Origin: Altererythrobacter sp. KTW20L
Lineage (GTDB): Bacteria; Pseudomonadota; Alphaproteobacteria; Sphingomonadales; Sphingomonadaceae
Reading direction: 5' to 3'
DNA: 64,000 nt
Assembly (NCBI RefSeq): GCF_023501975.1
Contig: NZ_JAMFLH010000001.1
Location: 124,001-188,000, forward strand
Made by a program: the position numbers and the translations under genes. Each line of letters begins with the position of its first letter. The stretch's first letter is position 1. Below are positions 53,435 to 63,112 of the stretch, one piece after another. The notes beneath the pieces were generated by a model that did no database searches, was not told the origin of the DNA, and worked only from the letters and a program-made list of their open reading frames with translations.

Positions 53435-55516
53435 ATGGACCTTGTAATTCTATCTATTTTTCTTGGCGGACTTGCCATCATCTATGGCATCTTCACCAGC
53501 AAGCAGGTGCTCAGCGCCAGCCCGGGCAATGCCCGGATGCAGGAAATCGCCGCCGCCATCCAGGAAGGCGCACAAGCCTACCTGAAGCGCCAGTACACCA
53601 CCATTGCCGTGGTCGGCGTGGTCGTTGCCATACTTGTCTATCTGTTCCTTGGAACCGTGCCGACCACCGGCTTCGTTATCGGTGCGATCCTGTCGGGCGT
53701 GGCGGGCTTCATCGGGATGAACATCTCGGTGCGCGCCAATGTCCGCACGGCAGAAGCGGCCAGCAAGGGCCTGCAACAGGGCCTGACCCTGGCCTTCCGC
53801 GCAGGTGCCATAACCGGCATGCTGGTGGCGGGCCTCGCTCTCCTCGCGATTGCCGTGTTCTACTGGTACCTGACCGGCCCGGCCGGTTTTGCCGTCAATA
53901 GCCGCACCGTGATCGACGGGCTGGTGGGCCTGGCCTTCGGCGCCTCGCTGATCTCCATCTTCGCGCGCCTAGGCGGCGGCATCTTCACCAAGGCGGCCGA
54001 CGTGGGCGCGGACCTTGTGGGCAAGGTCGAAGCCGGTATCCCGGAAGATGACCCCCGCAACCCCGCCGTGATCGCCGATAACGTGGGCGACAACGTGGGC
54101 GACTGCGCCGGCATGGCCGCCGACCTGTTCGAAACCTATGTCGTCACCGTGGGTGCCACCATGGTCCTCACCGCCCTGCTGCTGAGCGGCGCGGGCGATC
54201 TGCTCGAACCGCTGATGGCCCTGCCGCTGCTGATCGGCGGCGTGTGTATCGTCACCTGCATCATCGGCACCTATTGCGTCCGCCTGGGAGGCGGGACCAA
54301 CGTAATGGGCGCGATGTACAAGGGCTTCCTTGTCAGCGCAGTGCTGGCGGTCCCCGCGATCTGGTTTGCCACCGATTATGCCATCGGCACCGCAACCGTG
54401 ATCCCGGGCACCGACTTTACCGGCCGGTCGCTGTTCTACTGTTCGCTGCTTGGCCTGGTCGTCACCGGGCTCATTATCTGGATCACCGAATACTACACCG
54501 GCACGGCCTATCGCCCTGTCCGCTCGATCGCCAAGGCTTCGGAAACGGGCCACGGCACCAATGTGATCCAGGGCCTCGCCATAAGCCTGGAATCGACCGC
54601 CCTTCCGACGCTGGTGATCGTTACCGGCATCGTGGTGGCCTTCCAGCTCGCCGGCGTCCTGGGCATTGCCTATGCCGCTACCGCGATGCTGGCGCTGGCG
54701 GGCATGGTCGTGGCGCTCGATGCCTATGGACCGGTCACCGACAATGCCGGCGGCATTGCCGAAATGGCCGGGCTGGATGACAGCGTGCGCGAGAAGACCG
54801 ACCTGCTCGACGCTGTCGGCAACACCACCAAGGCTGTGACCAAGGGTTATGCCATCGGTTCGGCCGGGCTTGCCGCCCTGGTGCTGTTTGCCGCCTATAC
54901 GGCCGATCTGAGGGAGTATTTCCCCGAACAGACGGTCAACTTCAGTCTCGAAAACCCCTACGTTATCGTCGGCCTGTTCCTCGGCGCGCTGCTCCCGTAC
55001 CTGTTCGGTGCGATGGGCATGACCGCCGTGGGCCGCGCTGCCGGTGACGTTGTGATCGACGTGCGCAACCAGTTCCGCGAGAACCCGGGCATCATGGCCG
55101 GGACCAGCAAGCCGGACTATGCCCGCACGGTGGACCTTGTCACCAAGGCCGCGATCAAGGAGATGATCATCCCCTCGCTGCTGCCGGTGCTGGCACCGAT
55201 CGTGGTCTATTTCGTGATCACCGCCGTGGCCGGTCAGGAGAACGGCTTTGCCGCGCTTGGTGCCCTGCTGCTGGGTGTGATCGTGGGCGGCCTGTTCGTG
55301 GCCCTGTCGATGACTGCCGGTGGCGGTGCATGGGACAATGCCAAGAAGTACATCGAGGACGGCAACCACGGCGGCAAGGGCAGTGAAGCCCACAAGGCTG
55401 CGGTGACCGGCGATACGGTGGGCGATCCCTACAAGGATACTGCCGGTCCTGCCGTCAACCCGATGATCAAGATCACCAATATCGTGGCCCTGCTGCTCCT
55501 GGCCGCACTCGCCTGA
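53435..55516 (+). CDS. hppA: Proton-translocating membrane pyrophosphatase, K+-independent
   Basis: A 693-residue integral membrane pump that uses pyrophosphate to move H+. Around 16 hydrophobic segments, the [20 protein letters not shown] site and [19 protein letters not shown] are present. The GNTTKA motif at 462-467 has K466, the mark of the K+-independent class (GNTTAA in the K+-dependent). ATG 53435 follows GGAGAGGGGG. A terminator follows. Confidence 0.96.
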   Translation: MDLVILSIFLGGLAIIYGIFTSKQVLSASPGNARMQEIAAAIQEGAQAYLKRQYTTIAVVGVVVAILVYLFLGTVPTTGFVIGAILSGVAGFIGMNISVRANVRTAEAASKGLQQGLTLAFRAGAITGMLVAGLALLAIAVFYWYLTGPAGFAVNSRTVIDGLVGLAFGASLISIFARLGGGIFTKAADVGADLVGKVEAGIPEDDPRNPAVIADNVGDNVGDCAGMAADLFETYVVTVGATMVLTALLLSGAGDLLEPLMALPLLIGGVCIVTCIIGTYCVRLGGGTNVMGAMYKGFLVSAVLAVPAIWFATDYAIGTATVIPGTDFTGRSLFYCSLLGLVVTGLIIWITEYYTGTAYRPVRSIAKASETGHGTNVIQGLAISLESTALPTLVIVTGIVVAFQLAGVLGIAYAATAMLALAGMVVALDAYGPVTDNAGGIAEMAGLDDSVREKTDLLDAVGNTTKAVTKGYAIGSAGLAALVLFAAYTADLREYFPEQTVNFSLENPYVIVGLFLGALLPYLFGAMGMTAVGRAAGDVVIDVRNQFRENPGIMAGTSKPDYARTVDLVTKAAIKEMIIPSLLPVLAPIVVYFVITAVAGQENGFAALGALLLGVIVGGLFVALSMTAGGGAWDNAKKYIEDGNHGGKGSEAHKAAVTGDTVGDPYKDTAGPAVNPMIKITNIVALLLLAALA

Positions 55517-55578
55517 CAAACGGCCCATTACAAACGGCCGGGTCCCGGTTCGGGACACACGACCGAAAAAGCGCCTGA

Positions 55579-55613
55579 ACCCTGCCCGGCATGTGTCGGG
55601 CAGGGTTTTCTTT
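55579..55613 (+). terminator. Rho-independent terminator after hppA
   Basis: ACCCTGCCCG pairs with CGGGCAGGGT over a GCATGTGT loop, then TTTCTTT. Confidence 0.88.
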
Positions 55614-55700
55614 ACCCTTTCAATTAATCTTTCGTTCCGTCCGCCGTCCTAGAGGTTAACGGCGGATTGCTTGGGGCGTCCGTAGAAAGGTTAACGCTTC

Positions 55701-56885
55701 TTGGCTGCCTATGCGCATGTTTCTGCGACAATCCTTACCGAGCGCACATCAATTCCTAACGATGCGCGAGTGGAGTTGGTGACCCTGCGGCTGGATGCCC
55801 GCCACTGGCGTGACTGCCAGGCCGCGACCATTATCGCCCGGTGGGATGCGCTGGCTGCAAAGGCAGTTGAACCCAACCCGTTCTACGAAAGCTGGTACCT
55901 CCTCCCCTCGCTCCGCGCGCTCGATACGGCAGACCGGGTCGAGCTGTTGTGGCTGGAGGAAGATGGCCGCCTGGTCGGTCTAATGCCGGTCCGCCGCCAC
56001 CCTGCCTACTATGGCTACCCGGTGCCCCACCTGCGCAACTGGGTGCACGACAACTGCTTTTGTGGCCTGCCGCTGGTTGCGCCGGGCAGGGAACGCCAGT
56101 TCTGGCGCGCCGTACTGGACTGGTGCGACAGCAATGCCGGTAGCAGCCTGTTCCTGCACCTGATGCAGATGCCGGGCACCGGCCCGCTCCACCTTGCTCT
56201 CAAGGCCGAGCTGGAAGCCCAGCAACGCGGCGCGACCACCGTGCTGGCGGAAGACCGCGCCCTCCTTGCCAGCGAGCTTGCCCCGGAAGCCTATTTCGAA
56301 GCATCGCTCGGCGGCAAGAAGCGCAAGGAACTGCGCCGCCAATACCGCCGCCTTGCCGAAGAAGGTGTGCTGCAAGTCGAACGGTCGCGAGGTGCCGAAG
56401 GTATCGTACAGTGGACCGCGCAGTTCCTCGAACTCGAAACTCGGGGCTGGAAAGGCCGGGCGGGCTCTTCGCTGGCGGCTGACCCGGCCACGACCGCCCT
56501 GTTCCGCGCCAGTCTGGGAGGCGCTGCCGAGCGTGGAAAGCTCGAACGGCTGGCGCTCACCCTGGATGGGCGCCCCATCGCCATGCTGGCGACATTCCTC
56601 GCCCCGCCCGGTGCCTTTTCCTACAAGACCGCTTTCGACGAGGCCTTTGCCCGCTTCTCGCCCGGCGTCCTGCTGCAGCACGAGGCCCTGCAAATGTTGG
56701 CCGATAGCGAGGTGCAGTGGGTGGATAGCTGCGCTGCGCCCGATCACGCGATGATCGACCACATCTGGCGCGAACGCCGACGCATCGCCCGTCACTCGAT
56801 CGCCATTGGCGGCCGGATGCGGCGTCACATCTTCACCCTGCTCGCCCGGCGCGAGACAGGTCGCGTTCCGGGGGGAATTGCATGA
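55701..56885 (+). CDS. CelD/BcsL-like GNAT acyltransferase
   Basis: A 394-residue protein with the CelD/FemAB-like double GNAT fold: WYLLPSLRAL, LMPVRRHPAYYGYPVPHLRNW, KKRKELRRQYRRLAEEG and the C-terminal FDEAFARFSPGVLLQHEALQML. These transfer acyl or aminoacyl groups in envelope polysaccharide or secondary pathways. The start is TTG 55701 after AGAAAGG; GTG 55770 is an alternative. Its stop overlaps the oxygenase gene by 4 bp. Confidence 0.85.
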   Translation: MAAYAHVSATILTERTSIPNDARVELVTLRLDARHWRDCQAATIIARWDALAAKAVEPNPFYESWYLLPSLRALDTADRVELLWLEEDGRLVGLMPVRRHPAYYGYPVPHLRNWVHDNCFCGLPLVAPGRERQFWRAVLDWCDSNAGSSLFLHLMQMPGTGPLHLALKAELEAQQRGATTVLAEDRALLASELAPEAYFEASLGGKKRKELRRQYRRLAEEGVLQVERSRGAEGIVQWTAQFLELETRGWKGRAGSSLAADPATTALFRASLGGAAERGKLERLALTLDGRPIAMLATFLAPPGAFSYKTAFDEAFARFSPGVLLQHEALQMLADSEVQWVDSCAAPDHAMIDHIWRERRRIARHSIAIGGRMRRHIFTLLARRETGRVPGGIA

Positions 56886-57766
56886 TCGAGCCCAAACACA
56901 GTCGCCAGCGCCAGCCCATGCCCGTGCCGCGCTTCTTCGGCGGTCATTCGCGCGCCGATTTTGCCGCGTCCTATCCCGAAGGCGCGCACAAGCTGGGCCA
57001 CGAACTGGTCGAGCATCCGATGCTGGAGCTGGAAGCCCTGGCCCAGTTGGCCGAACTGCTTCCCGCGTCGTCGATCGAGTACAATCGCGGCGATGTGCCG
57101 GTGGGCCTGGAAGGCAAGGCCAAGACGACCGGACTGACGATCGGCGAGACCATCCGCGGGATCGATACCAGCAACAGCTGGGCCGTGCTCAAGCGTGTCG
57201 AACAGGTGCCCACCTATCGGGCGCTAATGGACGAATTGCTGGGCGAACTGCGGCCGATCATCGAACACCGCACCGGCCGCCTGATGAAGCCGCAGGGGTT
57301 CATCTTCATCTCCAGCCCAGATGCGGTCACCCCCTATCACTTTGATCCGGAACACAACATCCTGCTGCAGCTGCGCGGCGAGAAGACCATGACGATCTTC
57401 CCGGCCGGTTCCGCCCGCTTTGCGCCGGATGAAGTGCACGAAACCTATCACCGCGGCGGCAAGCGCGAATTGGCCTGGCAGGAGAGCTTCGTGCGTGACG
57501 GCGTGCCCTTCCGCATCACGGCCGGCGAGGCGATCTATGTCCCGGTCATGGCACCGCATTTCGTGCGCAATGGCCCCAAGGTCTCGATATCGCTGTCGAT
57601 AACCTGGCGCAGCGACTGGAGCTTTGCCGAGGCTGATGCGCGTGCTTTCAATGGTTTGTTGCGTCGCTGGGGCATAAACCCCAAGCCGCCCAAGCGGTGG
57701 CCGGCAAGCAACAGTGCCAAGGCGCTGGCCTGGCGGATTGTCCGCAAGATGCCCTGGAGCGATTGA
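56882..57766 (+). CDS. JmjC/cupin-type Fe(II) oxygenase-like protein
   Basis: A 294-residue cupin-8/JmjC protein. The iron triad is H153, D155 (TPYHFDPEHNILLQ) and H226 (PVMAPHFVRNG). Such enzymes hydroxylate amino acids, proteins or small molecules with 2-oxoglutarate. Coupling with the CelD-like gene through a 4-bp overlap points to a joint modification path of unknown substrate. Confidence 0.87.
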   Translation: MIEPKHSRQRQPMPVPRFFGGHSRADFAASYPEGAHKLGHELVEHPMLELEALAQLAELLPASSIEYNRGDVPVGLEGKAKTTGLTIGETIRGIDTSNSWAVLKRVEQVPTYRALMDELLGELRPIIEHRTGRLMKPQGFIFISSPDAVTPYHFDPEHNILLQLRGEKTMTIFPAGSARFAPDEVHETYHRGGKRELAWQESFVRDGVPFRITAGEAIYVPVMAPHFVRNGPKVSISLSITWRSDWSFAEADARAFNGLLRRWGINPKPPKRWPASNSAKALAWRIVRKMPWSD

Positions 57767-57798
57767 CGAACGCGCCCGTGCCGCCCATGGGCATCGCG

Positions 57799-58698
57799 AT
57801 GTCATCTGCCCAACGCCCGAATCCGACTCCGGAAGAGCTGGTCGCCGATCTCATGCTGCTGCTCGACCTTGAGCAGCGCGGCGGAGACCTGTTTGTCGGC
57901 CGCCGCCATCCCGAAGGCATGGGGCGCGTATTTGGTGGCCAGGCTGTGGCCCAGGCACTGGGCGCGGCGCGGCGCACCGTTCCGGCCGAACGCTTCACCC
58001 ATTCGCTCCACGCCTACTTCCTCCGCCCGGGGACCGACGAGCATCCGATCGAATTCCGCGTAAAGCGGGATCTCGATGGCCGCAGCTTCTCCAACCGCCG
58101 GGTGGTCGCCAGCCAGAAAGGGGAGCCGATCCTCAACCTGACGGCGAGCTTTCACCTGCCGCAGGAGGGGTTGGAGCACCAACTGGCGCAGATGCCCGAC
58201 GTACCGCCGCCGGAAAGCCTGCGCCCCGATTCCGAAATCCGCCGTGAAGTGGCCGAGACCCTGCCGGACAGCCCGATCAGGCGTCTGCTGCTGCGCCCGC
58301 GCGCGATCGACTTCCGCTCGGTGGAGCCGCGCGACTGGCTCGATCCGCATGTGCGCGAACCAAAGGCGCATTGCTGGTTCCGCACTGTCGCCAGCCTGCC
58401 CGATTACCGCCCGATCCACCGCGCGGTGCTCGCCTACACTTCCGATTTCCAGCTGCTTTCCACCGCCATGCAGCCGCACGGCGTGTCGATGCACCTGGGC
58501 CAGGTGAAAGGTGCCAGCATCGACCATGCGATCTGGTTCCACGACGACTTCCGCGCCGATGACTGGCTGCTCTATGTCACCGACAGCCCCTGGTCGGGCC
58601 GGTCGCGCGGATTCGGGCGCGGGCAGATTTTTTCCCGCGATGGCCGCCTTGTCGCCAGCGTGGCGCAGGAAGGCATGATGCGGCCGACCGGAGCCTGA
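57799..58698 (+). CDS. tesB: Acyl-CoA thioesterase II
   Basis: A 299-residue double-hotdog thioesterase. LQFGGQAVAQA-type motif is VFGGQAVAQALGAA, with HSLHAYFLRPG and the C-terminal ASIDHAIWFHDDFRADDWLLY, which holds the catalytic Asp/Thr/Gln region. Start may be 57787 or 57799; neither has a good ribosome site. Confidence 0.92.
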   Translation: MSSAQRPNPTPEELVADLMLLLDLEQRGGDLFVGRRHPEGMGRVFGGQAVAQALGAARRTVPAERFTHSLHAYFLRPGTDEHPIEFRVKRDLDGRSFSNRRVVASQKGEPILNLTASFHLPQEGLEHQLAQMPDVPPPESLRPDSEIRREVAETLPDSPIRRLLLRPRAIDFRSVEPRDWLDPHVREPKAHCWFRTVASLPDYRPIHRAVLAYTSDFQLLSTAMQPHGVSMHLGQVKGASIDHAIWFHDDFRADDWLLYVTDSPWSGRSRGFGRGQIFSRDGRLVASVAQEGMMRPTGA

Positions 58699-58707
58699 GT
58701 TCTCTCG

Positions 58708-60654
58708 CTACCCTGCGGGGTGGTAGAAGTCATAGATCAGCTGCGCCACGCTCTCGCTGACACCGGGCACCTTCTTCAGGTCATCCAGCGCCGCTGCCCG
58801 CACCTTGCCCGCCGTGCCGAAGGCCAGCAGCAGTGCGCGCTTCCTCGCCGGACCGATGCCGGGTATCTCGTCGAGCGGGCTGGCTGAAATGGCCCGGCTG
58901 CGTTTGTCCCGATGGGCGCCGATGACATAGCGATGGACCTCGTCGCGCAGGCGCTGGGCCAGGAACAGCACCGGCGAAGAGGTAGGCAGCATCTTCTCGC
59001 GCCCGTCGGGAAAGTGGAACACCTCGCGCCCCTCGCGTCCGTGGTGCGGGCCCTTGGCAATGGCGATCAGCGGAACGTCCTCGATCCCCAGCTCCTCCAG
59101 CGTGTCGCGAACCGTGCTCATCTGGCCCTTGCCGCCATCAATCAGCACCAGATCGGGCCACATGCCGCTGGTGCGCTCCGGATCTTCCTCCATCGCACGT
59201 GAAAAGCGCCGCTGCATGACTTCGCGCATCATGGCGAAATCGTCATTCGTCTGCGCGGTCTTGATGTTGAACTTGCGGTACTGGTTCTTGATGAAGCCTT
59301 CCGGCCCCGCCACGATCATGGCGCCAACCGCCTTGGTACCCTGAATATGGCTGTTGTCATAGACTTCGATCCGCCGCGGAATGTCGGGCAATTCGAGGAA
59401 TTCGGCCAGTTCACGCAGGGTGCGCGCCTGGGTGCCGCTCTCGGCCAGCCGCCGGTCGAGCGCTTCGGCCGCATTACGGCTGGCCTGCTCCATCAGCCGC
59501 CGCCGGTCACCCCGCTGCGGCACCGAGATCTCGACCTTGCGATCGGCCAGAACGCCCAGCGCCTGGGCCAGTAGCTCGCTTTCGGGCAAGTCGCGATCCA
59601 CCAGCACCATGCGTGGCGGCGGCACTTCTTCATAGAATTGCGCCAGCACGCGGGCCAGCACCTCGTCTTCGGCTACGTCCTGGATGTGGCTGGGGAAGAA
59701 GGCGCGGTGCCCCCAGTTCTGCCCACCCCGGATGAAGAACCCCTGGATGGCGATCTGTCCGCCCTTGGCCGCCAGGGCGAAGACATCGGCATCGCCCACC
59801 CCTTCGGCATTGATCGCCTGGGTGCCCTGGATAAATTGGGCTGCACGCAGCCGGTCGCGCAGCATGGCGGCAGTCTCGAAATCGAGCGCTTCGGCGGCTG
59901 CCGCCATCTGCACTTCGATCTTGCGCTGCACCGCGTCGCTCTTGCCCGACAGGAACTGCTTGGCTTCGCCCACCAGCTCGGCATAGCCCGCTTCGTCGAT
60001 CCGGCCCACGCAGGGCGCGGAACAGCGCTTGATCTGGTAGAGCAGGCACGGCCGGTCGCGGCGCGAGAAGAAGCTGTCGGTGCAAGACCGCAGCAGAAAC
60101 AGCTTCTGCAGCGCATTGATCGTGGTGTTGACGCTGCCCGCACTGGCGAAAGGCCCGTAATAGGCGCCCTTGGCCTTGCGCGCCCCGCGATGCTTCATGA
60201 TGCGGGGGAAATCGTGGCCTTCGCGCAGCAGGATGAAGGGGAAGCTTTTGTCGTCGCGCAGCAGCACGTTGTAGGGCGGACGGAAGCGCTTGATGAACTG
60301 CGCTTCCAGCAGCAGCGCCTCGGCTTCGGAATTGGTGGTGACGATCTCCATCGTCCGCGTCTGGCTGACCATGCGCTGGAGGCGGTTGGTGAGGTTGCCC
60401 ACCTGGACATAGTTTGCCACCCGGTTCTTCAGCGCCCGCGCCTTGCCGACATAGAGCACGTCGCCGCGCGCATCGAGCATCCGATAGACGCCAGGCTTGG
60501 GCTTCAACGTCTTCACCACCTGCCGGATCGCTTCCACCCCTGCCGCCAGGTCCGGCTGTGAGGATGAGCCGCGCACGGTCGAAGTGGCGCGCTCCTCGTT
60601 GAAGCGCTCCTTCCCTCGGGGATCGTGCGGAGTTCCTGCCGGTGTGCGAGCCAT
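58708..60654 (-). CDS. uvrC: Excinuclease ABC subunit C
   Basis: A 648-residue UvrC. GIY-YIG domain (PGVYRMLDARGDVLYVGKARALKNRV), Cys cluster (CLLYQIKRCSAPC), UVR helix (LDFETAAMLRDRLRAA), RNase H-like endonuclease (IEVYDNSHIQGTKAVGAMI, DLVLIDGGKGQ) and C-terminal helix-hairpin-helix pair (LDEIPGIGPARKRALLLAFG). The first 30 residues are a variable basic leader. It makes both incisions in nucleotide excision repair. Confidence 0.95.
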   Translation of the reverse strand: MARTPAGTPHDPRGKERFNEERATSTVRGSSSQPDLAAGVEAIRQVVKTLKPKPGVYRMLDARGDVLYVGKARALKNRVANYVQVGNLTNRLQRMVSQTRTMEIVTTNSEAEALLLEAQFIKRFRPPYNVLLRDDKSFPFILLREGHDFPRIMKHRGARKAKGAYYGPFASAGSVNTTINALQKLFLLRSCTDSFFSRRDRPCLLYQIKRCSAPCVGRIDEAGYAELVGEAKQFLSGKSDAVQRKIEVQMAAAAEALDFETAAMLRDRLRAAQFIQGTQAINAEGVGDADVFALAAKGGQIAIQGFFIRGGQNWGHRAFFPSHIQDVAEDEVLARVLAQFYEEVPPPRMVLVDRDLPESELLAQALGVLADRKVEISVPQRGDRRRLMEQASRNAAEALDRRLAESGTQARTLRELAEFLELPDIPRRIEVYDNSHIQGTKAVGAMIVAGPEGFIKNQYRKFNIKTAQTNDDFAMMREVMQRRFSRAMEEDPERTSGMWPDLVLIDGGKGQMSTVRDTLEELGIEDVPLIAIAKGPHHGREGREVFHFPDGREKMLPTSSPVLFLAQRLRDEVHRYVIGAHRDKRSRAISASPLDEIPGIGPARKRALLLAFGTAGKVRAAALDDLKKVPGVSESVAQLIYDFYHPAG

Positions 60655-60762
60655 GGCTGCGAGAGATAGGGAGGTCCGCAAGCCGGCACAACTGCGGCAT
60701 GAAAAGGCCGCTAGGTAATCGTCCGCGGTTCAACCTAGACGCCCTTGTCCGTCCCTAGTGCC

Positions 60763-61887
60763 ATGGAAACACAGCCGCGCCCCGCTTCGCCCTATCCTTC
60801 AACCGGCCTGCTCGGCTGGCTGCGCTTCGGCCGCCCGGAAGGGTCTGCGCCTGACGAAGCGCCCGCCCCCCGCGAGGATCCCACACGGCATGCTAGGCGC
60901 TACCTGATCGAGCAGATCGGCCTGTTCCTGATCGACAACGGGCTCGAGATTACCCAGCAGAACCTGGCAACCGCCCTCAGCATCTATTCGGGCCTCAATC
61001 CGCGGCTGAGGCGCGAGGTGGACCAGTTGCGCGAACAGGGTAGCCCGATCACCCAGGCATGGCTTGATCGTGCCACGGCCAGCGAAGCCCAGGGCGAGGA
61101 TGCATCGGTGAAGAAGCTGGTCCACCAGCTCGAACAGGGCATCGCCGATTTCTCGCGCTCGACCAGCGATGCGCGTACTGTCACGCGGCGTTATGGTGAT
61201 GCGCTGGCCGAACACGTTGAACAGTTGGATGCCTCGCCCGATCCTGGCGAGATCATTACCGAACTGGCAAACTATGCCCGCTCGATGCTTGAACGCTCGC
61301 GCAAGGCCGAAGCCGAACTGCGCCATAGCGAGCAGGAAGCCGCATCGCTGCGGCGCAATCTCGACCGCGCGCGGCGCGATGCCGAAGTCGATTTCCTCAC
61401 CGGCCTGCCCAACCGCCGCGCCTTCGAAGTGGCGCTGGAACGGCAATATACCGAGGCCCAGGCGGCAGGCGATGCGCTGAGTGTAGCGTTCTGCGACATC
61501 GACCACTTCAAGCTGGTCAACGATACCCACGGGCACGAGGCAGGCGACCGCATCCTGTGCGTGGTGGCCAAGACCCTGTCGCAGATATCCGGCGAGAAAT
61601 GCCACATCGCCCGCCATGGCGGAGAGGAATTCGTCATGCTGTTTCGCGGGTCAACGCCGGAGGAAGCCTTTGCCATGCTGGACCAGGCGCGCATCGAACT
61701 GGCTTCGCGCAAGCTGGTCAACCGGCGGACAGAACAACCGTTCGGCCAGATCACCTTTTCCGGTGGCATCGCCGATGTCTTTGCCCATGCCAACCCGCGC
61801 AGCGCTCTCGCCGCAGCGGACGAGGCGCTTTACCGCGCCAAGGAAGGCGGTCGCAACCAGATCAGGCTGGCCGGACAGGCAGACTGA
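60763..61887 (+). CDS. Diguanylate cyclase (GGDEF)
   Basis: A 374-residue cytosolic protein: a helical sensor region of about 190 residues, a coiled coil (190-215) and a GGDEF domain with GGEEF at 286-290 (RHGGEEFVML). An inhibitory RxxD I-site is absent at the expected place (EKCHIAR). Makes c-di-GMP. Start ATG 60763; TTG 60745 is possible. Confidence 0.9.
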   Translation: METQPRPASPYPSTGLLGWLRFGRPEGSAPDEAPAPREDPTRHARRYLIEQIGLFLIDNGLEITQQNLATALSIYSGLNPRLRREVDQLREQGSPITQAWLDRATASEAQGEDASVKKLVHQLEQGIADFSRSTSDARTVTRRYGDALAEHVEQLDASPDPGEIITELANYARSMLERSRKAEAELRHSEQEAASLRRNLDRARRDAEVDFLTGLPNRRAFEVALERQYTEAQAAGDALSVAFCDIDHFKLVNDTHGHEAGDRILCVVAKTLSQISGEKCHIARHGGEEFVMLFRGSTPEEAFAMLDQARIELASRKLVNRRTEQPFGQITFSGGIADVFAHANPRSALAAADEALYRAKEGGRNQIRLAGQAD

Positions 61888-61929
61888 CGACACTTGGAAG
61901 CCTGGCAATTCACCCCTATCGCGCATGGC

Positions 61930-63111
61930 ATGGACCACACCTTCGATGCGATCATCCTTGGCGGCGGCGCAGCCGGCCTGTTCTGCGCAGCCGTTGCCAG
62001 CCAGCGCGGACGGCGGGTGCTGGTACTCGAACGGGCGGCAAAGGTCGGCGCCAAGATCCTGATTTCGGGCGGCGGACGGTGCAATTTTACCAACGTGGGC
62101 GCTGGCCCCGCCAATTACCTGTCAGCCAACCCGCACTTCGCCAAGTCAGCGCTCAGCCGCTATAATCCCGCCGATTTCGTCGCGCTGGTCGAAAAGCATG
62201 GCATCGCGTGGCATGAAAAGACGCTGGGGCAACTGTTCTGCGATGGCAGCGCGCGGCAGATCGTGGATATGCTGCTGGCCGAATGCGCCGCCGGACCTGG
62301 CACGGTCACGATCCGCTATGACGAAGAGGCGGGATCGGTAAGCCACGCTGACGGCAGCTTCACGGTCACGACCCGCAGCGGACAATTCACCGCGCCCGCG
62401 CTGGTCATCGCCACCGGCGGGCCATCAATACCCAAGATGGGTGCGAGCGATTTCGCCTACCGCCTGGCGCGGCAGTTCGGGCTCAAGGTGGTGGAGCCCC
62501 GCCCCGCCCTGGTGCCGCTGACCCTGGGCGGCGAGGAGGTGCTGTTTCGCGATCTTTCGGGTGTGGCTGCTCCGGTTGCAGCCAGCGCGAACAAGGCCAC
62601 GTTCCGCGAGGCGGCGCTGTTTACCCATCGCGGGCTGTCCGGCCCGGCGATTCTTCAGGTTTCGAGCTACTGGAAATCAGGCGATCCGGTGGACATCTGC
62701 TTTGTGCCAGATGCGCCTGCCGGGTGGCTGCTCGATGCCAAGCGCGCGCGCCCCTCCGCCACCTTGCGGACTATCATGCGCGAAAGGCTGCCCCAGCGCC
62801 TGGCCGACGTGCTGGATGACCAGCTCCGCCTCCCCGGCGATCTCGGCAACATGCCCGACAAGGCCTTGCGCGCGGCGGAGGAACGGCTGGCGCGCTGGCA
62901 GTTCCACCCCAACGGCACGGAAGGGTTCGCCAAGGCCGAGGTGACTGCGGGCGGCATCTCCACCGCCGAACTGTCATCGAAAACCATGGAGGCAAGCAAG
63001 ATTCCCGGCCTCTACGCCATTGGCGAGGCCGTGGACGTGACCGGCTGGCTGGGCGGCTACAACTTCCAATGGGCCTGGGCGAGCGGATATGCCGCTGCCC
63101 AGGCTCTCTAG
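61930..63111 (+). CDS. HI0933/YhiN-like FAD-dependent oxidoreductase
   Basis: A 393-residue flavoprotein. FAD-binding DAIILGGGAAGLFCA (residues 5-19), LERAAKVGAKILISGGGRCNFTN, and C-terminal YAIGEAVDVTGWLGGYNFQWAWASGYAA are hallmark motifs of the family. Substrate unknown. ATG 61930 gives the family start; TTG 61894 is a weaker option. Confidence 0.9.
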   Translation: MDHTFDAIILGGGAAGLFCAAVASQRGRRVLVLERAAKVGAKILISGGGRCNFTNVGAGPANYLSANPHFAKSALSRYNPADFVALVEKHGIAWHEKTLGQLFCDGSARQIVDMLLAECAAGPGTVTIRYDEEAGSVSHADGSFTVTTRSGQFTAPALVIATGGPSIPKMGASDFAYRLARQFGLKVVEPRPALVPLTLGGEEVLFRDLSGVAAPVAASANKATFREAALFTHRGLSGPAILQVSSYWKSGDPVDICFVPDAPAGWLLDAKRARPSATLRTIMRERLPQRLADVLDDQLRLPGDLGNMPDKALRAAEERLARWQFHPNGTEGFAKAEVTAGGISTAELSSKTMEASKIPGLYAIGEAVDVTGWLGGYNFQWAWASGYAAAQAL

Positions 63112-63112
63112 A

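Noticed and set aside
53969-55558. Open frame of over 500 codons antisense to hppA
   Set aside because: A shadow of the pyrophosphatase gene; it is rich in His, Gly and Gln with no motif.
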